The notes beneath the pieces are model-generated. The model worked only from the letters and a program-made list of their open reading frames with translations. It was not told the origin of the DNA and made no database searches. A program made the translations under genes and the position numbers. Below, in pieces: positions 50,887 through 59,180 of a stretch of 64,000 bases of DNA (position 1 is the stretch's first letter; every line of letters begins with the position of its first letter). Origin of the DNA: Candidatus Enterococcus moelleringii (GTDB lineage Bacteria; Bacillota; Bacilli; Lactobacillales; Enterococcaceae); the NCBI RefSeq assembly GCF_017377575.1, contig NZ_JAFREM010000020.1:1-64000 (forward strand), read 5' to 3'.

Positions 50887-51294
50887 TCATTCATTTTTCT
50901 TGTAGCTGAATTTTTTTATTTCAACGCAGCGCTACGGGATTTATCTATTATAGCTAAATTAAAACGCAGAATCATTTTTCCGTTTAAAATAATGTGGTGC
51001 ATTTCAGAAAATTTACGTATCCCTCTAACCTTTATTCCTTTTCCATCTTGTTATTATAATAATAATACTAAGTTTGTCCGTTTCATAGAATAACCAACTG
51101 TCCTCCATATTTTAGTAAACTGGCTGCAATCAACTTTTTGGTTTCTTAGCGTTATTAGAAACTCGATTCTTACAAAAGGTGTCTTGACAGGTCAGGTTGA
51201 ACTTTTTCAGAATTTTTAAAAAAAGCGTTTTCTTTTCGTCTCTTTTATATTATAATCATTTCAAATAAGTAATAACATGTTAGGAGAGATGAAA
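50887..51294. other. 408-bp AT-rich upstream region
   Basis: No supported gene. It holds TTGACA near 51185, a cre-like AAAAAAGCGTTTTCTT at 51219-51234, and a TATAAT at about 51249, which together could be a catabolite-controlled promoter for the 380-aa gene. Confidence 0.45.
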
Positions 51295-52437
51295 ATGAAT
51301 ATAAAATATCTTGAGCTAAAACAGTTACTAACACTCCAACCGGGTTCCCTTAAAGGGCGCTTCAAAGATAATTATAACCACAAAGTTAAGGACGCAGCCT
51401 ATATAATCCAAGCCGCGGTCTTAGTTATGGTGCGCAATTTTTTCTCCATTGATAACTTTTCCTTCATGGCTCGCGATTTTATTCGCGAATTATTTCTCGA
51501 TCATTCCGCTGAATTAGTCTCCGTGCGTCATCTATGCATCTATTTTGAAGCTTATTTCACCGAAGAAGAATGGGCCGGAATCATCGACAGCTTATTTACT
51601 GATCACGACGAATATTTACAAGTTACCGCCAACGCGCGTTTACATACCGAACACATCCTCCCAATGCTGCACGCAGGCAAGTGTGAAGTGGAGACTCCTA
51701 AGAACTTAGCCTTAACTTTCTTTGATGCAGCCGGGAAAAAGCACCGCTGTACCATCAAGAATGTTCACCGCAGCTATACGACTCAAGAAAACTGTGCTGC
51801 TTTGTCCATTTTAGGCATGCTGACTATCTTTGAAAAGGATGGCGTGCGCCGTTTTACCAAATTGGCCAAGTCCCGCTTTGTCACCTACGAGGATGACTAC
51901 GATTGTGCCAATGAAGAGGTGCCAGTTGAACCACAAGTAAAACCGTGGGTAATAAATGATCTATTTCAGCAGGAAGATGCGCCGGGATCTGCGTCCGAAA
52001 TGAAAGCGGATAACCAGAATGTTCCTAAACATTATCATGCCCACGACAGCTTGAAAGGAAAAACCCGAGACCAGCTGCAGGACTTTCTGTTTGAAGGAGT
52101 TAATATCAAAAAATTGTCAGAACACGCGAAGCTCAGTCGGACTGCCACCGCAATGCTGGAAGGTATCCCGGTCAAAGAAGCTAAGGCGAAGTTTACTCCA
52201 GAAGAGAATCCCGGGGAAATCCTGGATCAGCTTTTAAAAGATTGGGAAGCGCGTTTGAGGGAAAAACACACACTTAAGAAAGAAACCCCTGAGAAAAAAG
52301 CCAGTCAAGAAGCTCGTCTGGAAGAAATCCGACGACAGCGCCAGGAAAAACAGGAGAAGGATAAGATCGATAAAGCCCTGCGGCGAAAAGGCAAAGGCGG
52401 CGGCAAAAAAGGGAAAAATGGCAAGCGGAAAAAATGA
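51295..52437 (+). CDS. unrecognised 380-aa protein with basic C-terminal tail
   Basis: An N-terminal domain (residues 1-200) with scattered cysteines, followed by an acidic linker, a short helix-rich domain (around 245-310, with the HTH-like KKLSEHAKLSRTATAMLEGI) and a long, highly charged helix that ends in an extreme basic tail (RRKGKGGGKKGKNGKRKK). A tail of this kind suggests binding to RNA or ribosomes. GGAGAG lies 7 nt before the ATG. No membrane segment or signal peptide. I do not recognise the family. It is alone, with a long regulatory region in front. Confidence 0.6.
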   Translation: MNIKYLELKQLLTLQPGSLKGRFKDNYNHKVKDAAYIIQAAVLVMVRNFFSIDNFSFMARDFIRELFLDHSAELVSVRHLCIYFEAYFTEEEWAGIIDSLFTDHDEYLQVTANARLHTEHILPMLHAGKCEVETPKNLALTFFDAAGKKHRCTIKNVHRSYTTQENCAALSILGMLTIFEKDGVRRFTKLAKSRFVTYEDDYDCANEEVPVEPQVKPWVINDLFQQEDAPGSASEMKADNQNVPKHYHAHDSLKGKTRDQLQDFLFEGVNIKKLSEHAKLSRTATAMLEGIPVKEAKAKFTPEENPGEILDQLLKDWEARLREKHTLKKETPEKKASQEARLEEIRRQRQEKQEKDKIDKALRRKGKGGGKKGKNGKRKK

Positions 52438-52613
52438 AAATAGCTGCGCCTGCCCTGCCGCAAAAAAATGACGAATACACCTGTTTTGTGCATTCATCAT
52501 TTTGAGGTACAGCTTTCAAAATGGGCAAGTGCGACAATCGCCGATAATTTATTTGGTCTGGAATTGATCTCCCGACTATTATTTCCGATGCCCATCAAAG
52601 CTTAACTGTCTTT

Positions 52614-53255
52614 TTAGTAGCGTGACAGTGTGCCTTGAGGACAAGCCAAATCCAGTCGGTGTTCCCCTTTTCCGTACTCACTAGTTGCTGACTCACTATC
52701 AATGGCTTTCGCAGAAGTGTTGATGTGTAAATTGGTGGGCTCCGTTTCAAAAGATAAATCGATGTCTCCTTTGGTTGTTTGGATTTTGGCGGACTTATTT
52801 GCGGTGACTTGGTTTAGATAAATATCGCCGGTGATACTTTTGACAGAGAAATTATCCAGCTTCACTTCGTTTAGAGTAACATCGCCAGACTCAGTGTTGA
52901 CCTGAGTCTTTTTGGCATAGTCTGCGGGAAGTTCAATCTCCAATTTACTATTGTCCTTAAAGCTAAACCCCCCGAACAAATCGCTTTTGGCTTCTCCTTG
53001 CTCAATCGTTAAAACACCATCAATCAATTTCGCTTTGGCGCCATCCCCGTGATTGAGGTTTTCTGCTGATATTTTAATTTGCCGGCTGTTGTTTTGCCGA
53101 ATGTTCACATCCCACTCGTCGGTATTGACTACGATGCTTTCAACCTCCTCCAGCGAATAATCTTGCTTTTCTTCCGAGGAAGACACCTGATTCCAAGCAA
53201 AAACCCCCGCTGCAATCATTAACGCTACACTAATAACTAAAATTGTTTTCTTCAT
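52614..53255 (-). CDS. DUF4097 family beta-strand repeat protein
   Basis: 213 aa. One N-terminal signal anchor (residues 1-21), then a beta-helix-like domain with the DUF4097 rhythm (VNTESGDVTLNEV, VKSITGDIYLNQV, IQTTKGDIDLSFE). Found beside Lia/Bce-type stress systems. AGGAGG precedes the ATG. It is the last gene of an operon with a Bcr-type ABC exporter and presumably acts at the cell surface. Confidence 0.85.
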   Translation of the reverse strand: MKKTILVISVALMIAAGVFAWNQVSSSEEKQDYSLEEVESIVVNTDEWDVNIRQNNSRQIKISAENLNHGDGAKAKLIDGVLTIEQGEAKSDLFGGFSFKDNSKLEIELPADYAKKTQVNTESGDVTLNEVKLDNFSVKSITGDIYLNQVTANKSAKIQTTKGDIDLSFETEPTNLHINTSAKAIDSESATSEYGKGEHRLDLACPQGTLSRY

Positions 53256-53267
53256 TTATATTTCCTC

Positions 53268-53972
53268 CTATACTAGATCGCTGCTGTCGACTCGGCGAAT
53301 GGACAAGTAGCCAATCAATAGGCCAATGCCGGCCAAAATAATCGGTACCACCAGCATTTGTGCCAGATTAATCGTCGTACTTCCATCAGAAACCGTCCCA
53401 TTGACTAACAATCCGATAATCACGCCCCAAGTAATGGTGGTGGAACTGGATTGTTTCTTCATGCCAAAATACAAAGGGATCAAACTCAGACAAGCCGTCA
53501 TTAATGCATTGATCACCACACCAGGTAAACTGGCGATGATTTCGTGGCTGGTCATAGCTGAAGGAAATAATTCCAGAACAGGATTTAGCAACAAGGTCAG
53601 CCCGCTAATCACCAGCGTAGCAAAGACAGTACTGAAAAAACAAAAGCCGACGATTAGCAACAGTTTGCTTAGCAAGACGGTTTTCCGATTGACTGGATAA
53701 GTGAACAGTACTTGGATCGTTTTATTTTTGTATTCATCTACCACTAAACGTGACAGCAGGATGGCTGCGAAAATCACGAAGACGACGCGAATGATAATAG
53801 TGACAAACGACATAAAGCTGGTGAAATCCAGGAACATATTTTCACCTTGCTGCCTGGAGACAACGGCCATCAAGGCTGTAATGGCAAAAATGAGGATCGT
53901 GCTGATGATTGTGTTTTTGATATAGCCTGCTAAACGATTCTTTTTCCATTCTAGTTTCATTATTCTCATCAT
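53268..53972 (-). CDS. ABC-2 permease (bacitracin/lantibiotic exporter type)
   Basis: About 234 aa with six membrane helices. It starts MMRIMKLEWKKNRLAGYIKN, as in BcrB-like permeases. The ATG at 53972 is preferred because GGGAG lies 9 nt upstream; an ATG at 53981 sits on the ribosome site itself. It lies between the BcrA-like ATPase gene and the DUF4097 gene. Confidence 0.82.
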   Translation of the reverse strand: MMRIMKLEWKKNRLAGYIKNTIISTILIFAITALMAVVSRQQGENMFLDFTSFMSFVTIIIRVVFVIFAAILLSRLVVDEYKNKTIQVLFTYPVNRKTVLLSKLLLIVGFCFFSTVFATLVISGLTLLLNPVLELFPSAMTSHEIIASLPGVVINALMTACLSLIPLYFGMKKQSSSTTITWGVIIGLLVNGTVSDGSTTINLAQMLVVPIILAGIGLLIGYLSIRRVDSSDLV

Positions 53973-53973
53973 G

Positions 53974-54885
53974 TTACGCATCTCCCTTAATTATGTTTAA
54001 AAAATACTCTTCTAAAGTTTCTTGTTGGCGCTCAATTTTCGAGACTTTTATTTCCCCTTGAACTAAAACTTGGGTCACTAAGGCTTGATCAGCCTGTTTG
54101 TCGTATACGTAAATCAGGTTGTTTGTTTGCTGAACGTTTCTCAAAGACAACTCCGTTTGCAGGAGATTGACCGCTCTAGCTGGAGCATCCACTTCAATCA
54201 TCAGTCGGGAGCTGCTTCGTTCTTTAATTTCCGAAAGTTGAACCTCTTTTACTAATTTCCCCTGATTAATTACCCCAATAGTGTCGGCAATCCACTCAAT
54301 TTCTGAAACGATGTGGCTGGAAATCAGAATAGTCATCCCAAAATCTTCCTTTAGCTGAACTAGCAGCTCCCGGATTTCCTTAATCCCAATCGGATCTAAG
54401 CCATTTATAGGCTCATCTAAAATCAAGATTTCTGGATTAGTCAAAATCGCTCGGGCAATTCCTAACCGTTGCCGCATCCCTAAGGAGAATTCCGTAACTA
54501 ATTGTTCACCGACAGTTTCCAGTCCAACAATTCTTAACACTTCCAGAATTCTGGCAGGATTGTTTTCTCCCATGTATTCCCCGTGCAAGACTAAATTTTC
54601 TTTAGCCGTCAGCTTTTGATAAAAAACCGGTGTTTCAATCATGTTGCCGATTTTTTTGAGATAGCTGTAAGATTTCTTTTGAATCCATTTATCTTCTACG
54701 TGAATTTCCCCTTCAGTTGGTTTGACTAGGTTTAAGATCATTTTCATAATGGTCGTTTTCCCGGCGCCGTTTGGTCCGAGAAAACCATAAATTTCATTTT
54801 TTCTGATGTTCATGGTGACATTGGATACGACTTCTTGACCTTTAAAAGTCTTACTGACTTGTTTGATTTCGATGATGTTTGACAT
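53974..54885 (-). CDS. ABC ATP-binding protein (BcrA-like), second system
   Basis: 303 aa. Walker A GPNGAGKT, signature FSLGMRQR, Walker B ILILDEPINGLDP and ISSHIVSEIE. It is similar in length and motifs to the ATPase at 25073, but this operon has no two-component system. AGGAGG precedes the ATG. The operon is ATPase, permease, DUF4097 protein. Confidence 0.88.
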   Translation of the reverse strand: MSNIIEIKQVSKTFKGQEVVSNVTMNIRKNEIYGFLGPNGAGKTTIMKMILNLVKPTEGEIHVEDKWIQKKSYSYLKKIGNMIETPVFYQKLTAKENLVLHGEYMGENNPARILEVLRIVGLETVGEQLVTEFSLGMRQRLGIARAILTNPEILILDEPINGLDPIGIKEIRELLVQLKEDFGMTILISSHIVSEIEWIADTIGVINQGKLVKEVQLSEIKERSSSRLMIEVDAPARAVNLLQTELSLRNVQQTNNLIYVYDKQADQALVTQVLVQGEIKVSKIERQQETLEEYFLNIIKGDA

Positions 54886-55053
54886 GTTTGTTCCTCCTAT
54901 GTTCTTTCCTTAATTACAGCTTAGCTGGATTAGCCGGCAGAAAATAGGCGATTGCGTGAATGGTCATTTAACTTGCTTGAAAGACCTGAAAAGCTTGGTG
55001 AACTGTTCAGCTTTAGAACACACCACAAAAAAACCAGTGAAAGTTGTTATAAA

Positions 55054-55110
55054 ATGGACCCTGTAAATAGTACACGGAAAAAAGACCGTGTATAAATTTA
55101 CAGGGTCCAT
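55054..55110. repeat. 57-bp near-perfect hairpin
   Basis: ATGGACCCTGTAAAT (55054-55068) pairs with ATTTACAGGGTCCAT (55096-55110), and ACACGG with CCGTGT inside it. Ends TGGACC...GGTCCA look like a short inverted-repeat element. It lies just upstream of the IS3-family genes. Confidence 0.75.
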
Positions 55111-55170
55111 TTGCAGTTTGCAGGCTATCTGGCATACAATGGACACACTAGATCGATTGGGGCGATTAAA

Positions 55171-55611
55171 ATGTCAGTACATCATTTTACGGACGAACAA
55201 AGAAAGCAACTAGAGATGAATCCTTTCGTAAAGAAGGTAAGTTCGAAAGCTATTACTTACTCTGAAGCGTTCAAAGAACATTTCTGTGTCGAGTATGCAC
55301 TTGGAAAACAACCAACACAAATTTTTAGAGAGGCAGGGTTTGATCCTGTTGCTTTAGGTCAGGTTAGAATTGATGGTTTTGCTAAACGTGTTCGAAAGAT
55401 GTCACAACGAGCGGAGGGCTTTGAAGATCAACGCGCTACTCATTCAGGGCGGCCTCGACACGTAGAACGAACCACTCAAGAAGAACTCGCCTTTCTTCGT
55501 CACCAGCTGAAGGTACGAGACCAACAAATCGAAGTGCTAAAAAAAACGAATTTTATCCATCACAAAGCGGAAACGAAACGCAAGAGAAATTCGCCCTCAT
55601 CCAACGAATGA
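55171..55611 (+). CDS. IS3-family transposase OrfA
   Basis: About 146 aa from the ATG at 55171; an in-frame ATG at 55111 has no ribosome site. A helix-turn-helix of the transposase_8-like type (SEAFKEHFCVEYALGKQPTQ) and a C-terminal leucine-zipper-like helix (EELAFLRHQLKVRDQQIEVL). The A8 run follows the zipper, the usual place for a -1 frameshift into orfB. Confidence 0.85.
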   Translation: MSVHHFTDEQRKQLEMNPFVKKVSSKAITYSEAFKEHFCVEYALGKQPTQIFREAGFDPVALGQVRIDGFAKRVRKMSQRAEGFEDQRATHSGRPRHVERTTQEELAFLRHQLKVRDQQIEVLKKTNFIHHKAETKRKRNSPSSNE

Positions 55612-56507
55612 CCTGCCGTGACAATAACTTGTTAAACATTTCATGGCTTTGCGAAGCGACACAAGTTTCTCGTTCGGGTTACTATGCTTGGCTTAATCGC
55701 AAAGACCAACGCAATCAAAAAGAAGCCCAGGATCAAGCGGACTACGCCCTTATCCTGGAAGTGTATCATTTTCGCGGTTACGCTAAAGGCTCAAGAAGCA
55801 TTCACATGCGCCTCATGCATACGGGAATCATAATGAATCGTAAAAAGATTCAACGACTGATGCGAAAATACCAACTGGTTTGTCCCATTCGAAAACCAAA
55901 TCCCTACAAGCGAATGGCGAAAGCGAAAAAAGAACATGCGACAAAACCCAATTTAGTCGATCGTCAATTTGATGTGACCACACCTAAAACAGTCCTATTA
56001 ACAGATATCACGTATCTTCGCTACGGTCGGGGGAAATTTGCGTACCTTTCCACGATAAAGGACAGCTGCACCCATCAAATTTTGGCATATGTCCTTAGTG
56101 AATCTTTAATGGTTGATTTTGTCCTTGAGACGGTGGAACAATTGCTTACCAATCACGTGATTCCAAAGAACCAAAAGACCCTCATCCATTCGGATCAGGG
56201 TGTCCACTATACATCCATAAAATTCCAATCACTATTAAAAGATAAAAAACTACGCCAATCTATGTCCCGACGGGGGAACTGCTGGGACAATGCCCCACAG
56301 GAATCGTTTTTCGGCCACATGAAAGATGAACTGCCTGATCTGGGCTCTTGTGATCGCTTCGCGGAGCTGCACGCGCTCATTGATACGTACATGCATTACT
56401 ACAATGAAGAGCGTTACCAATGGAAATTAGAAAAACTATCCCCCAATCAATACGAGCGTTACCTTAAAACAGGAGATCATCCTTTAGCCAATCGGCTGGA
56501 GGCGTAA
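55608..56507 (+). CDS. IS3-family transposase OrfB (DDE integrase)
   Basis: 299 aa as drawn. HTH_21 in the N-terminal part (LCEATQVSRSGYYAWLNRK), then the rve core with D in LLTDITYLRYG, D in IHSDQGVHY and E in APQESFFGHMKDE, the DDE triad. The -1 frame reads without a stop from the A8 run (NEFYPSQSGNETQEKFALIQR) into this ORF, so the active product is probably an OrfAB fusion. Appears intact. Confidence 0.9.
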   Translation: MTCRDNNLLNISWLCEATQVSRSGYYAWLNRKDQRNQKEAQDQADYALILEVYHFRGYAKGSRSIHMRLMHTGIIMNRKKIQRLMRKYQLVCPIRKPNPYKRMAKAKKEHATKPNLVDRQFDVTTPKTVLLTDITYLRYGRGKFAYLSTIKDSCTHQILAYVLSESLMVDFVLETVEQLLTNHVIPKNQKTLIHSDQGVHYTSIKFQSLLKDKKLRQSMSRRGNCWDNAPQESFFGHMKDELPDLGSCDRFAELHALIDTYMHYYNEERYQWKLEKLSPNQYERYLKTGDHPLANRLEA

Positions 56508-56901
56508 GTCGTGTGTGGTACTCTTGTTGTACCAGCATAGGACCTTCATACTCTTGATAAAAGCGTTCGCTATATTTGGCGTGCCACTCATCAAATAGTT
56601 CATCCGAAACAGCTTGTGCAAGATCGTTATAATCGTCACCAATAACTAATTGGATATACAAGCCGTATTCTAATTCCAATGGATAATTTTTCAGCAGCCA
56701 TTTCGATTGACTCACTAAGTTTTTTTCGCTCCCCAGGCCACTAGCCGCTTCTGAGAAGCGCAAGAAATAATCAAATTGTTCTTGGGTGGTCAACTCATCG
56801 AAGTAACGGCACATACAGTTTGGATATTCCTTTCTAAGATGCTTGGTGTAGAATAGATAAAATCGTTTCATTCGTTGACTCATGCTAGTAATGTATGACA
56901 A
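56464..56901 (-). pseudogene. hypothetical gene truncated by the IS
   Basis: An ORF of 145 codons starting with TTG (56901), with a helical, acidic product (FDYFLRFSEAASGLGSEKN). Its last 17 or more residues (HTRLTPPADWLKDDLLF) are encoded by the right end of the IS, so the original 3' part is lost. The start is unclear: the ribosome site AAGGAGGAGTG lies before another, 17-codon frame (MTVKRPSKMEWPFVIHY) that runs into it. Family unknown. Confidence 0.5.
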
Positions 56902-57031
56902 AAGGCCACTCCATTTTGGAGGGCCTTTTCACTGTCATCACTCCTCCTTGCTTTGAGCTTAGAGGATTTTTATTGTTTTTCACACGGTTTTTTATTTATT
57001 GTCCTTGACATGGGGTCCACATTATTAACCT

Positions 57032-57763
57032 TCACTGGTTGATTTTATTGGTAACTTCTTTAATTAGGCGGCGGGATATTAGACATTCATCACCGTTGGG
57101 GAAACGAACGGTTTTATTGGTGCGATCGATGCTGACAATATTGTCTAGATTGATGACAAATGCTCTATGACATCGCAGCAGCCGTTCATCCATCGTTTCG
57201 ATTTCTTTTAACTCACCGTAAAACTCCAGCACTTTTTTAGCAGCTACTAAGCGCAATTTATGAGAGGTGCCAGTAGTTTCAAAATAGTAAATATCAGAAT
57301 AAGGGATTTGCAGGTTGGTGTATTTGTTTTGGAAAATAAAGGCATCATCACTGACGCTTTGCCCCGTCTTTTCGGCGGCTAGCATCAGGCAAGTTTTGAT
57401 CTCTTCGCGGATCAGCACCTCATCCTGGTCCTTTTCAATAAAATCCAAGGCTGAGACTTTATAAGCAAAAGTCAAAGGGGCCATTTCAGAGTGAGTCGTA
57501 ATAAAAACAATCGTACCAAAGGGATCTTCTTGGCGAATGCTTTGAGCTACCTCCAGTCCGGTTTTTTCAATCTGATCAATTTCGATATCCAAAAAGTAAA
57601 GATTATGGCGACTGGCTAAATTCATTTTTTCCAATAAAACCTCCGGCCTGGCTGTCGCAATCAGATGCTGGTACTGAATTTTTTCCTGTTGGCAAATTTC
57701 TTCAATGGTTTGCTTCAAGCGTTGCTGCTGCAGCAAATCATCTTCTAAAATAAATATGTTCAC
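57032..57763 (-). CDS. LytTR-family response regulator, second system
   Basis: 243 aa. Receiver domain with LEDD, phospho-acceptor in LYFLDIEID and an AgrA-like ITTHSEMAPLTFAYKVSALDFI, then a LytTR DNA-binding domain (130-240) with HRAFVINLDNIVSID. It is AgrA/ComE/FsrA-like. It follows the kinase gene by 2 nt, so they are co-translated. Confidence 0.9.
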   Translation of the reverse strand: MNIFILEDDLLQQQRLKQTIEEICQQEKIQYQHLIATARPEVLLEKMNLASRHNLYFLDIEIDQIEKTGLEVAQSIRQEDPFGTIVFITTHSEMAPLTFAYKVSALDFIEKDQDEVLIREEIKTCLMLAAEKTGQSVSDDAFIFQNKYTNLQIPYSDIYYFETTGTSHKLRLVAAKKVLEFYGELKEIETMDERLLRCHRAFVINLDNIVSIDRTNKTVRFPNGDECLISRRLIKEVTNKINQ

Positions 57764-57765
57764 GC

Positions 57766-58974
57766 CTATTCCTCCATTATTTTCAACACTTGCGAAAATT
57801 TCCCCGCTTCACTACTGGTTTCCAGCCAAACATTTGGGGTGTTCTCCAACAATTGCTGGACATTGTATAAGCCGATCCCGCGACCGGTTCCCTTTGAAGA
57901 GTAGCCTTTTTCAGCAAGTCCTTTTATGTTCACGAGACCCGTCGTGCTGTTTTCAATCATAATAATCTGCGTATCCTTTTCTTGAAAGATCGCCAGCTGC
58001 AACCATGGATCTTCCGTCAGCTCCGCTGCTTCAATCCCATTGTCCAACAAGATCGACAATACCCGAACCAGCAGCAGCAAGTCCGTATTGAACTGCGTGA
58101 TCGGCGCCACTACTTCCACCTGCAGATCAATCTTCTTTTGCTTGGCAATTAACAGCTTGGCTGCCAGCAGGCTTTTGATTTCTGGTACTAAAATATTGCT
58201 GAGGCGAGCAATCATAAATTGGTTGGTTTGAAAGGTCTGCTGGGTTGGTTGAATCACCGAATGATAGATTTGCTGGATTTTCCCGATGTTTTCTTCCTTA
58301 ATCGCTTCATCTAAACTAATTAAAATGTTGATGTAATCGTGCTTGAAATGATTTACTTCTTCATACAATGCCTCTACATGATTGGTATATTCCTGCAGCT
58401 GGGCCAATTGGACATCTTTTAACGCTTGGATCTCTTGTCTTCTTTGCCGCTGATAATAGGTATTTAATAGAAGCAAAGAAAAAATCACCAGCATAAACAA
58501 ACTCAAAATTAGTAAATTATTCCACCAGCCATGGGTCTGCTGCTGGTTTTCATAGGTCAAGATGACATAAAGCAGACCAGTGACTGAAGCCAAAATCACA
58601 GTTAAAATCCCCATCGAAACATTGCTGACCTGCCGCAGTGATTTCAGCGCATAATCCGGCAGCCAGTGTTCCAGCGCGTTTATCAGTAAATAATTCACTA
58701 AAGGTGGTGTCAGTGCCACCGTCAGATACAAAAAATCTTGCGGAACCAAGGGCAGCTGAGCAAATAAATACTCCAAGGGTTGGGCGACTAAATAACCTAA
58801 AAAAGAATTCATCGACAAAGCGTACAACGCATAAAAGACACTCACCATCGTAAACTTTTTCTCTTTGATGAAGCCAATCAGAATGAATAACGCAAAAAAG
58901 AAGCCGGCGCTCCACACCCCGAAGCGGCTGCTAAACAGTAACCCAAAAATGACCATTACCAAGGGATAAGCCAC
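57766..58974 (-). CDS. GHKL sensor histidine kinase, second system
   Basis: A 402-aa kinase (GTG start as drawn) with about six membrane helices, H-box NHFKHDYINILISLDE, N-box LLDNGIEAAEL and G-box STGRGIGLYNVQQLL. Partner of the LytTR regulator. The same frame stays open for another 30 codons upstream and encodes one more helix (TLIVSIQIISFFLIL). The only ribosome site (GAAGGGAG) lies before an ATT at 59064, so the true start may be non-canonical. No pheromone gene is visible nearby. Confidence 0.88.
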   Translation of the reverse strand: MAYPLVMVIFGLLFSSRFGVWSAGFFFALFILIGFIKEKKFTMVSVFYALYALSMNSFLGYLVAQPLEYLFAQLPLVPQDFLYLTVALTPPLVNYLLINALEHWLPDYALKSLRQVSNVSMGILTVILASVTGLLYVILTYENQQQTHGWWNNLLILSLFMLVIFSLLLLNTYYQRQRRQEIQALKDVQLAQLQEYTNHVEALYEEVNHFKHDYINILISLDEAIKEENIGKIQQIYHSVIQPTQQTFQTNQFMIARLSNILVPEIKSLLAAKLLIAKQKKIDLQVEVVAPITQFNTDLLLLVRVLSILLDNGIEAAELTEDPWLQLAIFQEKDTQIIMIENSTTGLVNIKGLAEKGYSSKGTGRGIGLYNVQQLLENTPNVWLETSSEAGKFSQVLKIMEE

Positions 58975-59113
58975 TAACTCCCACTTGCTAAAGGAATAAT
59001 TCGATACTTTTTTTAGAATCAGAAAGAAGCTGATAATTTGAATCGATACAATCAGAGTATAAATGTTGCCAAACTCCCTTCAGAAGGTTTTCTTAAGTAT
59101 AGCATACGGAAAA

Positions 59114-59170
59114 TGACAACACCCCACCCCTGCAAACAAATTACTAAGTTTGCGAGGGTGAGGTGTTGTT
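59114..59170. terminator. large hairpin between flavodoxin and kinase genes
   Basis: ACAACACCCCACCC...GCAAAC pairs with GTTTGC...GGGTGAGGTGTTGT. It ends the flavodoxin-fusion transcript on the minus strand; the U tract after it is poor. Confidence 0.6.
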
Positions 59171-59180
59171 GTATTAGATT

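Larger units (their letters stand above)
55111..56515 (+). mobile_element. IS3-family insertion sequence
   Basis: Two overlapping ORFs, a HTH-type orfA and a DDE orfB, with a slippery A8 run at 55539-55546. The exact ends are not resolved: sequences TGGCATACAAT (near 55131) and, at the other side, TGGTACAAC on the minus strand near 56541 are candidate terminal inverted repeats, but no target-site duplication is clear. The right end overlaps the truncated gene at 56464. Confidence 0.8.

Noticed and set aside
52440-52520. Inverted repeat around AAAATGACGAAT after the 380-aa gene
   Set aside because: It may be a terminator but has mismatches in the stem and no T run, so it was not listed as a feature.
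54964-55146. 60-codon minus-strand ORF through the hairpin upstream of the IS
   Set aside because: It is an artefact of the inverted repeat; composition is not protein-like and no ribosome site exists.
57005-57035. TTGACATGGGGTCCAC at the end of the second LytTR regulator gene, resembling the MerR-type spacer
   Set aside because: No -10 at the right distance (CTTCAC) and no + strand gene downstream, so it is probably chance or a relic.
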